From NCBI GenBank assembly GCA_964424575.1, contig CAYRIV010000009.1:1-64000 (forward strand): a stretch of DNA of 64,000 nucleotides, read 5' to 3'. The stretch is from Fretibacter sp964424575 (GTDB taxonomy: Bacteria > Pseudomonadota > Alphaproteobacteria > Caulobacterales > Maricaulaceae). The translations under genes were made by a program, and so were the position numbers. Shown here in pieces: positions 34,076 through 41,829 of this stretch. Position 1 is the stretch's first letter. Each line of letters opens with the position of its first letter. The notes beneath the pieces are model-generated. The model had not been told where the DNA came from and did not search any database. It saw only the letters and a list, made by a program, of their open reading frames with translations.

Positions 34076-35221
34076 TTGACCAAAGCGGGGTCGAGTTGTC
34101 ATTTCAAATGCGTGACCCCTGACGCCGCTCAGTTTGAAATACTCGTAGCTTCCCTTGATAGTGAGGGATGGGATCACGCTGCGCCAGGCTTTTTAGCGCT
34201 GTGGAGCGCGGCTCCAACGGATTTGAAATTCGGGCTTATGGCCGGCGTAGGGCTACTTCAAACAGGTCGTGTGTCAGAGGGGACGGCCCTGCTCTCACAT
34301 CTCGCAAACCGCGGGCATATCATCCGCACAGCGCAATTTAATAATGCTGTACCACCTAAATTGCGTGAAGCATCACATCTCGCCGATAAAGCCATTCGCA
34401 AGGGCTATACTGATATTCAGCGTAAAGCTCTAGCGGGGTGCGAAGCGTCTGGACGGATTGCAACAGCCCTTTGGCCACAAACCCATGACGGCGAACCGCC
34501 ATATCCGCCCAGCACTCAACCGCCTGATAGGACGCGACCAAGGCCCTATGTCTTTTACGCGCCTGACTTGCCTGCGACTGAAGTTTTTGACACAGCGAAC
34601 TGGACAAAAACTTTGAGTCAAAACACGAACGAGATACGCGATGAATATCTCGCGCTAATGTCACGCCATCAAGACGCGGGCGCGCCCTATGTCCCCGCGC
34701 AAAGCCCTTTTGGAACTGAGTGGCAAGCGCTGAAAGGCCAAAAAAGCTGGAACGCTGTACACCTTTATAAAGACAGCAGGGCGCAAGCCGAAGCCGCCCA
34801 TATGCCGCGCACTTGTGCCGTGCTAGACGACCTTCCCCTCACCCGCCAAAACGGCGTGCCGATTGAGGCGTTTTTCTCTGTGCTCGCACCAGGCGTGACA
34901 ATCCCGCCGCATTACGGCCTCGCCAATTGCCGCGTCACGGTCCACTTGCCGCTAATTGTGCCAAGCGCAGACCCCGCCATTTGTGGCATCCGTGTCGGTG
35001 AAAAAACGCAAGGCTGGACAGTCGGGCAGCCGCTTATTTTTGATGATAGCTTTGATCACAGCGCGTGGAATTTATCGGACCAAAGCCGTGTCGTGCTGAT
35101 ATTTGAGGCGTGGCGACCCGATATGAGCGAAGGCGAGATTGAGGCGGCGACAGCATCATATGCTGCGCGCGAGGCCTATCTTAGAACGATATCTGAGACG
35201 GTTCGCGCTTTAGCGGGGTAG
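34076..35221 (+). CDS. Aspartyl/asparaginyl beta-hydroxylase-domain protein
   Basis: 381 residues from TTG 34076; GTG 34112 is an equally possible start and neither has a strong ribosome site. The N-terminal ~100 residues look like short TPR helices. The C-terminal half is an Asp_Arg_Hydrox dioxygenase domain: LAPGVTIPPHYGLANCRVTVHLPLIVP, then FDDSFDHSAWNLSDQSRVVLIFEAWRP, with His residues for iron and an Arg for 2-oxoglutarate. The substrate is unknown. It is single and divergent from nrdB. Confidence 0.85.
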   Translation: MTKAGSSCHFKCVTPDAAQFEILVASLDSEGWDHAAPGFLALWSAAPTDLKFGLMAGVGLLQTGRVSEGTALLSHLANRGHIIRTAQFNNAVPPKLREASHLADKAIRKGYTDIQRKALAGCEASGRIATALWPQTHDGEPPYPPSTQPPDRTRPRPYVFYAPDLPATEVFDTANWTKTLSQNTNEIRDEYLALMSRHQDAGAPYVPAQSPFGTEWQALKGQKSWNAVHLYKDSRAQAEAAHMPRTCAVLDDLPLTRQNGVPIEAFFSVLAPGVTIPPHYGLANCRVTVHLPLIVPSADPAICGIRVGEKTQGWTVGQPLIFDDSFDHSAWNLSDQSRVVLIFEAWRPDMSEGEIEAATASYAAREAYLRTISETVRALAG

Positions 35222-35232
35222 AGCCGTGAGAC

Positions 35233-35985
35233 TTAGCGTTTCCAAGTAAATGAGAGCGCGGCCGCGTCCTCAGTCTTGCTAAACCCTTCAGTCCCAAGCG
35301 TATCATTCAGCGAGCTAATTTCACGGCGGAAATAACCGAGCGACACGTCAGCCGAGCCGATACGGTAACCGACACCTGCTTGTGCGTCGCCGATGATAAT
35401 GCGGTCTGACAAACCAAATTCACCGCGTGTTAGTGCTGTCGCACTTTCAGGCGAGTAAGACAAAGCTTCCGCATCCGCGCCGGCGAAGACATACCATGTG
35501 TTTGAGCTTACATCTTTGCTACGCAGGTCTTCACCAATACGCACAACAGCACCCACAACCGCGCTGCGACTCTCATCATCAAATCGCATAGAGGCTGTTG
35601 GGACAAGCTCTAGGTCGAGGCCCTTGTCGCTTTTCTTGGCAATACTCGTGGAGAAGCCCATATCAACGGGCGCTGTATCGCGTAGGCAATTTTGCTCGCC
35701 CACCAAACAGCCAATGCTGTCAAAATCAAGATTCAAATCAAGCATGCGCGTCGTATCACCCGTCGGCATTTTCAGATTAAAATCTTTGGAGCCCTGTTTT
35801 TGGGCCATAAGGGCCGCGCTTGGGACTGAGCTGGAAGCTTGCGTGCTATCTTGTGCCTGCGCGCTCATGGGAACGGCAAATAAAATAGCCACTGCAAAAC
35901 AAGCCGCTTTAAGATAGCCCCTATGAGCTTCTTTCCTGCCTACTTTCGTATTTGAAAGCGTAATATGTCGTCCCAAATGGGTCAT
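35233..35985 (-). CDS. Predicted outer-membrane beta-barrel-like protein
   Basis: 250 residues. A signal-peptide-like stretch lies at residues ~25-45 (AACFAVAILFAVPMSAQA). The mature part alternates hydrophobic and polar residues and ends with an aromatic-rich strand (AALSFTWKR), as outer-membrane barrels do. It has one Cys pair (GCLVGEQNC). I do not recognise a family. The segment starting TWYVFAGADAEALSY, then IIIGDAQAGVGYRIGSADVSLGY is barrel-like. A perfect Crp/Fnr-type palindrome lies 58 bases before the start. Confidence 0.6.
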   Translation of the reverse strand: MTHLGRHITLSNTKVGRKEAHRGYLKAACFAVAILFAVPMSAQAQDSTQASSSVPSAALMAQKQGSKDFNLKMPTGDTTRMLDLNLDFDSIGCLVGEQNCLRDTAPVDMGFSTSIAKKSDKGLDLELVPTASMRFDDESRSAVVGAVVRIGEDLRSKDVSSNTWYVFAGADAEALSYSPESATALTRGEFGLSDRIIIGDAQAGVGYRIGSADVSLGYFRREISSLNDTLGTEGFSKTEDAAALSFTWKR

Positions 35986-36042
35986 CGACGTCCTCTAAGG
36001 TCCTGTTTCTAGCCCCACACTACCAAATCAGCCCTCTTTGTC

Positions 36043-36058
36043 TGTGATATAAATCACA
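36043..36058. promoter_or_regulatory. Perfect Crp/Fnr-type binding site
   Basis: TGTGA-TATAAA-TCACA, a perfect TGTGA-N6-TCACA palindrome, upstream of the barrel-like protein on the minus strand. It could be read by CRP or an FNR-like factor. Confidence 0.65.
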
Positions 36059-36190
36059 TTTTGGAGCTAAAATAAAGATTTTTCCCCACAAGCATTACTA
36101 AAATGGTGTGAAGATTAAGTAAGCATTTCGTTAATTTTCTTACGCTCTCACTAGATATTTCGTTCCGCTCAAAACAAACAATATTGTAAA

Positions 36191-36218
36191 AACAAAAACG
36201 GCCCCTCAAAGGGCCGTT
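36191..36218 (-). terminator. nrdA terminator
   Basis: Minus strand AACGGCCC-tttgag-GGGCCGTT followed by TTTGTT, 40 bases after the nrdA stop. Confidence 0.9.
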
Positions 36219-36259
36219 TATATATTATTTAGTGAGGCGAGCCTCAGTATTATTTTATC

Positions 36260-38197
36260 CTATTGGCAGGCGAGACACTCGTCATAATCGGTTGGTGCAG
36301 CCGCTTGCATGGCTTTCTCCATATCCGAGAGGTTCTCTTTCGCGTCAGTTCCAGCAAAGGCGGCACGCTGCACAGATTTTGAACGGCAATAGTAAAGCGA
36401 TTTCACGCCTTTTTCCCACGCTGTCCAGTGTAGCATATGCAGGTCCCATTTATTGACGTCACCTGGGATGAAGATATTAAGCGACTGCGCTTGGCAAACC
36501 ATTGGCGCGCGGTCTGCGGCATGTTCAATGACCCAACGCTGATCAATTTCAAAGGCCGTTTTGAACGTATCCTTCTCATGCTGATCAAGCTCGTCCATCC
36601 ACTGCACAGACCCTTCATGCTCTAGGATTTTTGTCCAAACTGATGGCTTGTTCAAGCCCTTCTCCTCAAGCAGGTTTTCAAGATGCTTATTACGTACTGT
36701 GAACGACCCTGAGAGAGTTTTGTGTGTGTAGATATTGGCTGGAATTGGCTCAATCCCCGCTGATGTGCCGCCGCAGATGATTGAGATAGACGCCGTTGGT
36801 GCAACCGCCATCTTGTGAGAGAAGCGCGCGTTGACGCCCATATCAGCCGCGTCAGGACAGGCCCCGCGCTCTTCCGCGAGTTTCACAGAAGCTGCATCTG
36901 CGCCGCGGCGAATATGGCGGAACAGGCGGTTGTTAAATGACTTCGCCATGGCGCTTTCAAACGGAATACCTTTGGCTTGCAGTAGGGAGTGGAAACCCAT
37001 CAAACCTAGGCCAACCGAGCGCTCACGCATGGCAGAGTATTTCGCTTCGGCCATTTTGTTAGGCGCATTTTGAATGAAATCTTCAAGGACATTATCAAGG
37101 AAGCGCATGATGTCTTCAATGAAGCCCTCTTCGTTTTTCCATTCGTCATATTTCTCTGCATTAACAGACGACAGGCAACAGACAGCTGTGCGCTGCTTGC
37201 CAAATTTGTCTTTGCCTGTGGCAAGCATGATTTCGGCACAGAGATTTGACTGCTGCACTTTGAGGCCCGCGTCACGCTGGTGCTTGGCCAGTGCATTATT
37301 CACCGTATCGGAGAAAACCATATAAGGCTCACCTGTTTGCAGGCGCATCTCTAGGATTTTCTGCCAAATCTTACGCGCAGGTACAGTTTTGATAACTTCG
37401 CCTGTTTTCGGGCTACGCAGACCAAATTCCGCGCCGTCTTTCACGGCTTCCATAAACTCATCTGTGATGTTGAGGCCATGGTGCAGGTTCAGCGACTTGC
37501 GGTTAAAATCACCAGACGGTTTGCGAATTTCAAGGAACTCTTCAATTTCTGGGTGGTGGATATCGAGATAAACCGCAGCTGAGCCGCGACGCAGTGAGCC
37601 TTGAGAGATGGCGAGCGTCAAGCTGTCCATCACGCGGATGAATGGGATAATGCCTGACGTCTTGCCCGCTTGGCCGATACGCTCCCCTATAGAGCGAACA
37701 TTGCCCCAATATGTACCGATACCGCCGCCATTAGAAGCAAGCCAGACATTTTCATTCCACACGTCCACGATGCTATCGAGGCTGTCGTCAACCGCGTTAA
37801 GGAAGCAAGAGATGGGCAAACCGCGTTCTGCGCCGCCGTTTGATAGCACAGGTGTCGCTGGCATGAACCAGAGCTTTGACATATAGTCATAAAGGCGCTG
37901 TGCGTGCGCTTGGTCATCGGCATAATGCTCTGACACGCGCGCAAACATGTCTTGGTAGACCTCATCTGGGAGAAGGTAACGATCCACCAATGTGCGCTTA
38001 CCAAAATCTGTCAGCAGCGCATCCCGCGAACGGTCTTGCTTGACGCGGATAGGCGCTTCTTTGACGATTTTAACGCGCGGCTCAGCCCGAACTGGCGATT
38101 TTGCAATCACAGTATCAAGCGCTGTCGTGTCTGATGTATTTTGGTTCATCATCTCGTCTTTAAGTGCAAAGTTTTCGCTGGCCGCTGTTTCTGACAT
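36260..38197 (-). CDS. nrdA: Ribonucleoside-diphosphate reductase, class Ia alpha subunit
   Basis: 645 residues, shorter than E. coli NrdA (761) because the N-terminal ATP-cone is missing. About 60 residues of poorly ordered sequence precede the ten-stranded barrel. Active-site features: ISCFLNAVDD, SNLCAEIML (catalytic Asn-Leu-Cys-Ala-Glu), NIFIPGDVNKWDL, the Tyr pair in SLYYCRSKS, and the C-terminal CLACQ (CxxC) used to re-reduce the site. ATG 38197 has GGGGGA upstream. Regulation: NrdR-type box at 38357-38372 and an exact CtrA box at 38425. Confidence 0.95.
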   Translation of the reverse strand: MSETAASENFALKDEMMNQNTSDTTALDTVIAKSPVRAEPRVKIVKEAPIRVKQDRSRDALLTDFGKRTLVDRYLLPDEVYQDMFARVSEHYADDQAHAQRLYDYMSKLWFMPATPVLSNGGAERGLPISCFLNAVDDSLDSIVDVWNENVWLASNGGGIGTYWGNVRSIGERIGQAGKTSGIIPFIRVMDSLTLAISQGSLRRGSAAVYLDIHHPEIEEFLEIRKPSGDFNRKSLNLHHGLNITDEFMEAVKDGAEFGLRSPKTGEVIKTVPARKIWQKILEMRLQTGEPYMVFSDTVNNALAKHQRDAGLKVQQSNLCAEIMLATGKDKFGKQRTAVCCLSSVNAEKYDEWKNEEGFIEDIMRFLDNVLEDFIQNAPNKMAEAKYSAMRERSVGLGLMGFHSLLQAKGIPFESAMAKSFNNRLFRHIRRGADAASVKLAEERGACPDAADMGVNARFSHKMAVAPTASISIICGGTSAGIEPIPANIYTHKTLSGSFTVRNKHLENLLEEKGLNKPSVWTKILEHEGSVQWMDELDQHEKDTFKTAFEIDQRWVIEHAADRAPMVCQAQSLNIFIPGDVNKWDLHMLHWTAWEKGVKSLYYCRSKSVQRAAFAGTDAKENLSDMEKAMQAAAPTDYDECLACQ

Positions 38198-38356
38198 ATT
38201 TTCCCCCGATTATTCCCTATTAGTGAGCCGTGGCTCGCGATGATATTCGGGCCTAAGCCCTTGTTTTGGCGTCAAAGACCCTAACGATGCGGATCACTCC
38301 TGCACCGGGCATTTTTTTGATTTTAGGAAGCATTAGAGCGATAATCTCTAACTTCT

Positions 38357-38372
38357 GCACTATATATAGTGT
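38357..38372. promoter_or_regulatory. NrdR-type box upstream of nrdA
   Basis: GCACTATATATAGTGT; the CACTATATATAGTG core is a perfect palindrome typical of NrdR sites, 160 bases before nrdA. Confidence 0.75.
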
Positions 38373-38424
38373 TGATTTGCTCCCTAACGTCAACACCTTG
38401 TGTCGCAAAAAAGGAAATTTTTAG

Positions 38425-38439
38425 TTAACAAGAACTTAA
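38425..38439. promoter_or_regulatory. Exact CtrA-type box upstream of nrdA
   Basis: TTAA-CAAGAAC-TTAA, an exact TTAA-N7-TTAA site, about 60 bases upstream of the NrdR box. It may act on nrdA (minus), on the GT4 gene (plus), or both. Confidence 0.55.
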
Positions 38440-38674
38440 GTCCTTAGTTTTGTTACAAATTTTTTTTATCCGCTCAAAAGCGCATCAAAATACAAGGCGC
38501 TAGGGCGGGGCTTGCACATTAAGAAAGGCGGTATTTATGCCGCTAAAATGCAATGTATTTTTCAAACCCACTGAGTGATACATATTTTTGGCACATCTTC
38601 GCCTTTCGTGGCATAAGCCACAATAATCCATCAGAATCAGACTTATTCTGAGTATAGCCGCGAGGGCACAGGCG

Positions 38675-39808
38675 TTGAAAATACTTTTAGTCACAGATGC
38701 ATGGACACCGCAAATGAACGGCGTAGTCCGCACATTGTCAGAGACAGTGGACGCTTTGCGCATACGTGGACATGAAGTTGAAGTCATCGCCCCGTCTGAT
38801 GGGTATTTCACTGTACCTTTACCGACCTATCCCGACATTCATCTTGCCCCTTTTGCCAAGCGCGATGTCAAACGTCGCATGCTCGCCTTTGCGCCTGAAG
38901 CCGTGCATATCGCGACAGAAGGTCCGCTCGGACAGGCCGCACGTGCGCTCTGTCTTAAATGGCAGATGCCGTTTACCACGAGCTATCACACCAAGTTTCC
39001 AGAATACATCAAAGCACGCTTTCCATTTATCCCTCTGTCTTGGCCCTATAAATTTGTGAGAGACTTTCACAATAGCGGCGGCCAGACCATGGTCACAACA
39101 CCCAGCATGGTTGAGTTTCTTAAAGAACGCGGATTTACCGGCCTAGCCCCTTGGGCGCGAGGCGTAGACCTCAGCCTATTTCATACAAAGCAACGCTTTG
39201 CGCCTGAGGATGTCTATGCAGGCCAGCCTCGTCCAATCTTTGTCAACATTGGCCGCGTTGCGGTTGAGAAGAATATTGAGGCCTTTCTTGATCTGGACTT
39301 ACCGGGTAGTAAGGTCGTGGTGGGCGACGGACCACAGTTCGCTCAACTCAAAAAGAAATACCCTCAAACTCACTTTGTCGGCGCAAAATTTGAGCAGGAC
39401 CTCGCGCGGCACTTTGCAGATGCCGATGTTTTTGTCTTCCCCAGTAAAACAGATACATTCGGCCTTGTGATTATCGAGGCCATGGCGACGGGCACGCCCG
39501 TCGCGGCCTATCCTGTGACAGGGCCCATCGATATCGTCCCAGGGAGCGGCGCAGGCGTGTTGGATGAAGATTTAAGAACCGCCTGCCTCGGCGCGCTTGA
39601 GTTGTCTCGAGAGGACGCGGCTGCACATGCGCAAAACTTTAGCTGGGAAGCTGTCTCAGATGTGTTCTTTAATCTCCTCACCCCAGAATATGAACCCAAG
39701 GCCCGCAAACGTTGGCGGCGTACACGACGCCTCGTGCGCATCGCAAGTAGTCCGTATCATATGGTAAAAAAAGAAATCCGCCGCCTAAGTCGTGCTCTGA
39801 AGGGCTAG
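38675..39808 (+). CDS. GT4-family glycosyltransferase (alpha-mannosyltransferase-like)
   Basis: 377 residues, starting at TTG 38675 with GAGGG upstream. KILLVTDAWTPQMNGVVRTLSETVDALRIRGHEV is the N-terminal Rossmann donor-acceptor fold; PSKTDTFGLVIIEAMATGTPVAAY is the C-terminal nucleotide-sugar E-x7-E region. The closest recognisable group is GDP-mannose-dependent alpha-mannosyltransferases acting on lipids. The acceptor cannot be told from sequence. Confidence 0.85.
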   Translation: MKILLVTDAWTPQMNGVVRTLSETVDALRIRGHEVEVIAPSDGYFTVPLPTYPDIHLAPFAKRDVKRRMLAFAPEAVHIATEGPLGQAARALCLKWQMPFTTSYHTKFPEYIKARFPFIPLSWPYKFVRDFHNSGGQTMVTTPSMVEFLKERGFTGLAPWARGVDLSLFHTKQRFAPEDVYAGQPRPIFVNIGRVAVEKNIEAFLDLDLPGSKVVVGDGPQFAQLKKKYPQTHFVGAKFEQDLARHFADADVFVFPSKTDTFGLVIIEAMATGTPVAAYPVTGPIDIVPGSGAGVLDEDLRTACLGALELSREDAAAHAQNFSWEAVSDVFFNLLTPEYEPKARKRWRRTRRLVRIASSPYHMVKKEIRRLSRALKG

Positions 39809-39830
39809 TCGTCACAACCTTATTAAGTCT

Positions 39831-40028
39831 TCATATGGACGAGGTTTGCTTTACTGCCTCAATCGGTTTTGTCTCGACCTCTTTCAGCCGCCCCGATTTG
39901 CGCAAGGCATCGCGCAGCACATATTCGATTTGCGCGTTTACAGACCGCAATTCGTCATCAGACCAACGCTGCATCGCTTTAAGCACGTCAGCATTAATCC
40001 GAAGAGGATATGATCTTTTAGCAGCCAT
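39831..40028 (-). CDS. Ribbon-helix-helix (Arc-like) DNA-binding protein
   Basis: 65 residues. KRSYPLRINADVLKAMQRWSDDELRSVNAQIEYVLRDALRKSG is the RHH pattern: a beta-strand with polar residues (YPLRI) followed by two helices and a helical dimer core (SVNAQIEYVLRDAL). It follows the SPFH gene by 26 bases on the same strand. Probable autoregulator binding the tandem TGATATCA palindromes upstream of that gene. Confidence 0.85.
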   Translation of the reverse strand: MAAKRSYPLRINADVLKAMQRWSDDELRSVNAQIEYVLRDALRKSGRLKEVETKPIEAVKQTSSI

Positions 40029-40054
40029 GATTAGGGGGGCTTAAAGTAGTCATA

Positions 40055-40996
40055 CTAGTAAAGCGAGCCCGTATTGACCACAGGCTGGGTCGCGCGGTCT
40101 GAACAAAGTACGACTAGCAGATTAGATACCATGGTCGCGCGGCGTTCATTATCAAGCTCAACCACGCCTTTACTGGACAATTCTTCCAGCGCCATTTCGA
40201 CCATGCCAACTGCGCCTTCAACGATCTTTTGACGCGCGGCAATAATTGCGCCCGCTTGTTGGCGCTGCAACATCGCTTGCGCAATTTCGGGGGAATAGGC
40301 GAGGTGCGAGATACGCGCTTCAATCACATTAATGCCCGCTTTAGCGAGGCGGTCTTGGATTTCGTCGCGCAGACGGTTGGAAATCTCAACGGGGTGGGAA
40401 CGAAGTGAAATTTGCCCGTCTTCATGTTGGTCATAAGGATAGCTCGTTGCCATGGCGCGAATGGCAGCCTCACTTTGGATTTGCACAAAGCTCTCATAAT
40501 CATCGACGTTAAAGACGGCTTCGGCAGAATCGCTCACTTCCCAGACAACAATCGCGGCAATCTCAATCGGGGAGCCATCAAGCTCGTTGACCTTTAGTTT
40601 GCCGCTTTCAAAATTGCGCACGCGCATAGACACTTTTTTCTTAGTAAAAAACGGATTGTTAAAACGCAGGCCGTTTTCGCGCACTGTGCCGACATATTTC
40701 CCAAAGAGGCTTAGCACCGCCGCCTGGTTAGGTTCGACTTTATACAGGCCAGAGAAGCCAAATATCAGCAGCGGTATACCAATAATCGGCACAGCAGCGC
40801 GCAGATTACGCGGGACCGCACCTGTCACGACGACAAAAACCGCAAAAATCGCGATTACAAGCAGGACAGCCAAAAACGGAATACCGCTCACAGATCCAAC
40901 TGGTTTCTCACTAATATCCCCTGCTTTGGCAGGCACAGCCGAAGGGGTGTTAGGGGCGGCATCATCACCGTTTGAACGCTTTACAACATGGGTCAT
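40055..40996 (-). CDS. SPFH/Band-7 domain membrane protein
   Basis: 313 residues. Two N-terminal hydrophobic segments (FLAVLLVIAIFAVFVVVTGAV and AAVPIIGIPLLIFGFSGLY) are followed by an SPFH domain (VEPNQAAVLSLFGKYVGTVRENGLRFNNPFF) and a helical flotillin-like stretch with IEARISHLAYSPEIAQAMLQRQQAGAIIAARQKIVEGAV. SPFH proteins form membrane-associated ring assemblies. AAGGAG lies before ATG. It leads a two-gene unit with the RHH regulator. Confidence 0.92.
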   Translation of the reverse strand: MTHVVKRSNGDDAAPNTPSAVPAKAGDISEKPVGSVSGIPFLAVLLVIAIFAVFVVVTGAVPRNLRAAVPIIGIPLLIFGFSGLYKVEPNQAAVLSLFGKYVGTVRENGLRFNNPFFTKKKVSMRVRNFESGKLKVNELDGSPIEIAAIVVWEVSDSAEAVFNVDDYESFVQIQSEAAIRAMATSYPYDQHEDGQISLRSHPVEISNRLRDEIQDRLAKAGINVIEARISHLAYSPEIAQAMLQRQQAGAIIAARQKIVEGAVGMVEMALEELSSKGVVELDNERRATMVSNLLVVLCSDRATQPVVNTGSLY

Positions 40997-41015
40997 AACT
41001 CTCTCCTTTTTAATT

Positions 41016-41042
41016 TGATATCAAAATGATATCAAAATATCA
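41016..41042. promoter_or_regulatory. Tandem TGATATCA palindromes, likely RHH operator
   Basis: Two TGATATCA 8-mers (41016-41023 and 41027-41034) at 11-bp spacing, then a half-site TATCA (41038-41042), just upstream of the SPFH gene. One helical turn between palindromes is how Arc/MetJ-type RHH dimers bind. Confidence 0.65.
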
Positions 41043-41128
41043 ATATATATCTCTAGAGAGGCAAACTATTTCCTATTAGCACTTTCACAAGGCTTGCCCT
41101 GCCCCAAGCCGGCGCGTTAGGACGCCTT

Positions 41129-41770
41129 ATGTTTGATATTGCTTTATTCTGGTCTGCCTTTGCGGTTCTGTTTGTCATTATTGACCCGCCGGGATGTGCG
41201 CCGATTTTTGCGACGCTCACCCAAGGGACGAGCCGCAAGCACCAACGCTCTATGGCGATTAAATCTGTTTTAGTCGCGAGCATCATCCTCGTGCTCTTTG
41301 CTTATTTTGGAGACTTCGTCTTCGCCAAGCTCGGCATTAGTCTTGACGCGCTACGGATTGCTGGCGGCATCATGCTGTTCATCATCGGGCTGAACATGGT
41401 GTTTGAAAAGCGCACAGAAACGCGAGAGGAACGTGCTGAAGAAGTGCTCGAGGAAACACCCGACCCAGAAGACATTTCTGTCTTCCCGATGGGCATTCCG
41501 ATGATAGCAGGTCCAGGCACAATGGCCTCGCTTCTTATCCTCGCGGGTGATGCAGGCAATGAACTGCCGCAACAACTTGCCATTATGAGCGCACTCGGCG
41601 CTGTGCTTCTCATCACGCTTATCGCGTTTTTAATCGCAGGACCGCTGATGAAGCTGATGGGCAAGACATTTACAAATGTGCTGACCCGCGTGCTTGGCGT
41701 ATTGCTCGCCACCCTCGCCTCACAATTTGTGCTCGACGGCCTTAAAGGCGGATTGTTCGCAGCGCTATAA
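41129..41770 (+). CDS. MarC family integral membrane protein
   Basis: 213 residues with about six transmembrane helices. VLFVIIDPPGCAPIFATLTQG, RIAGGIMLFIIGLNMVF and PMIAGPGTMASLLILAGDAG are the MarC signatures. The charged loop EKRTETREERAEEVLEETPDPED is cytoplasmic. Despite the name, the family's role is not established. No operon partner. Confidence 0.93.
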   Translation: MFDIALFWSAFAVLFVIIDPPGCAPIFATLTQGTSRKHQRSMAIKSVLVASIILVLFAYFGDFVFAKLGISLDALRIAGGIMLFIIGLNMVFEKRTETREERAEEVLEETPDPEDISVFPMGIPMIAGPGTMASLLILAGDAGNELPQQLAIMSALGAVLLITLIAFLIAGPLMKLMGKTFTNVLTRVLGVLLATLASQFVLDGLKGGLFAAL

Positions 41771-41779
41771 GATGACACA

Positions 41780-41806
41780 AAAAAACCAGACCCAAAGGTC
41801 TGGCTT
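41780..41806. terminator. Bidirectional terminator between marC and the phasin-like gene
   Basis: CCAGACC-caaa-GGTCTGG with an A-tract on the left (T-tract for the minus strand) and CTTT on the right. Confidence 0.85.
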
Positions 41807-41829
41807 TCCAATTTTGATAAGCGTTTAGC

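Larger units (their letters stand above)
38198..38674. other. Long intergenic region between nrdA and the GT4 gene
   Basis: 476 bases with no recognised gene. From left to right: a ~150-nt nrdA leader that contains a 26-codon minus-strand reading frame (38253-38333), the NrdR-type box, an exact CtrA box, T-runs and several hairpins near the GT4 gene, including GTGGC-ataa-GCCAC and CAGAAT-cagactt-ATTCTG. No known riboswitch was recognised. Confidence 0.5.

Noticed and set aside
38198..38333. Cobalamin or other riboswitch in the nrdA leader
   Set aside because: No B12 box or known aptamer core seen, and class Ia enzymes do not need cobalamin.
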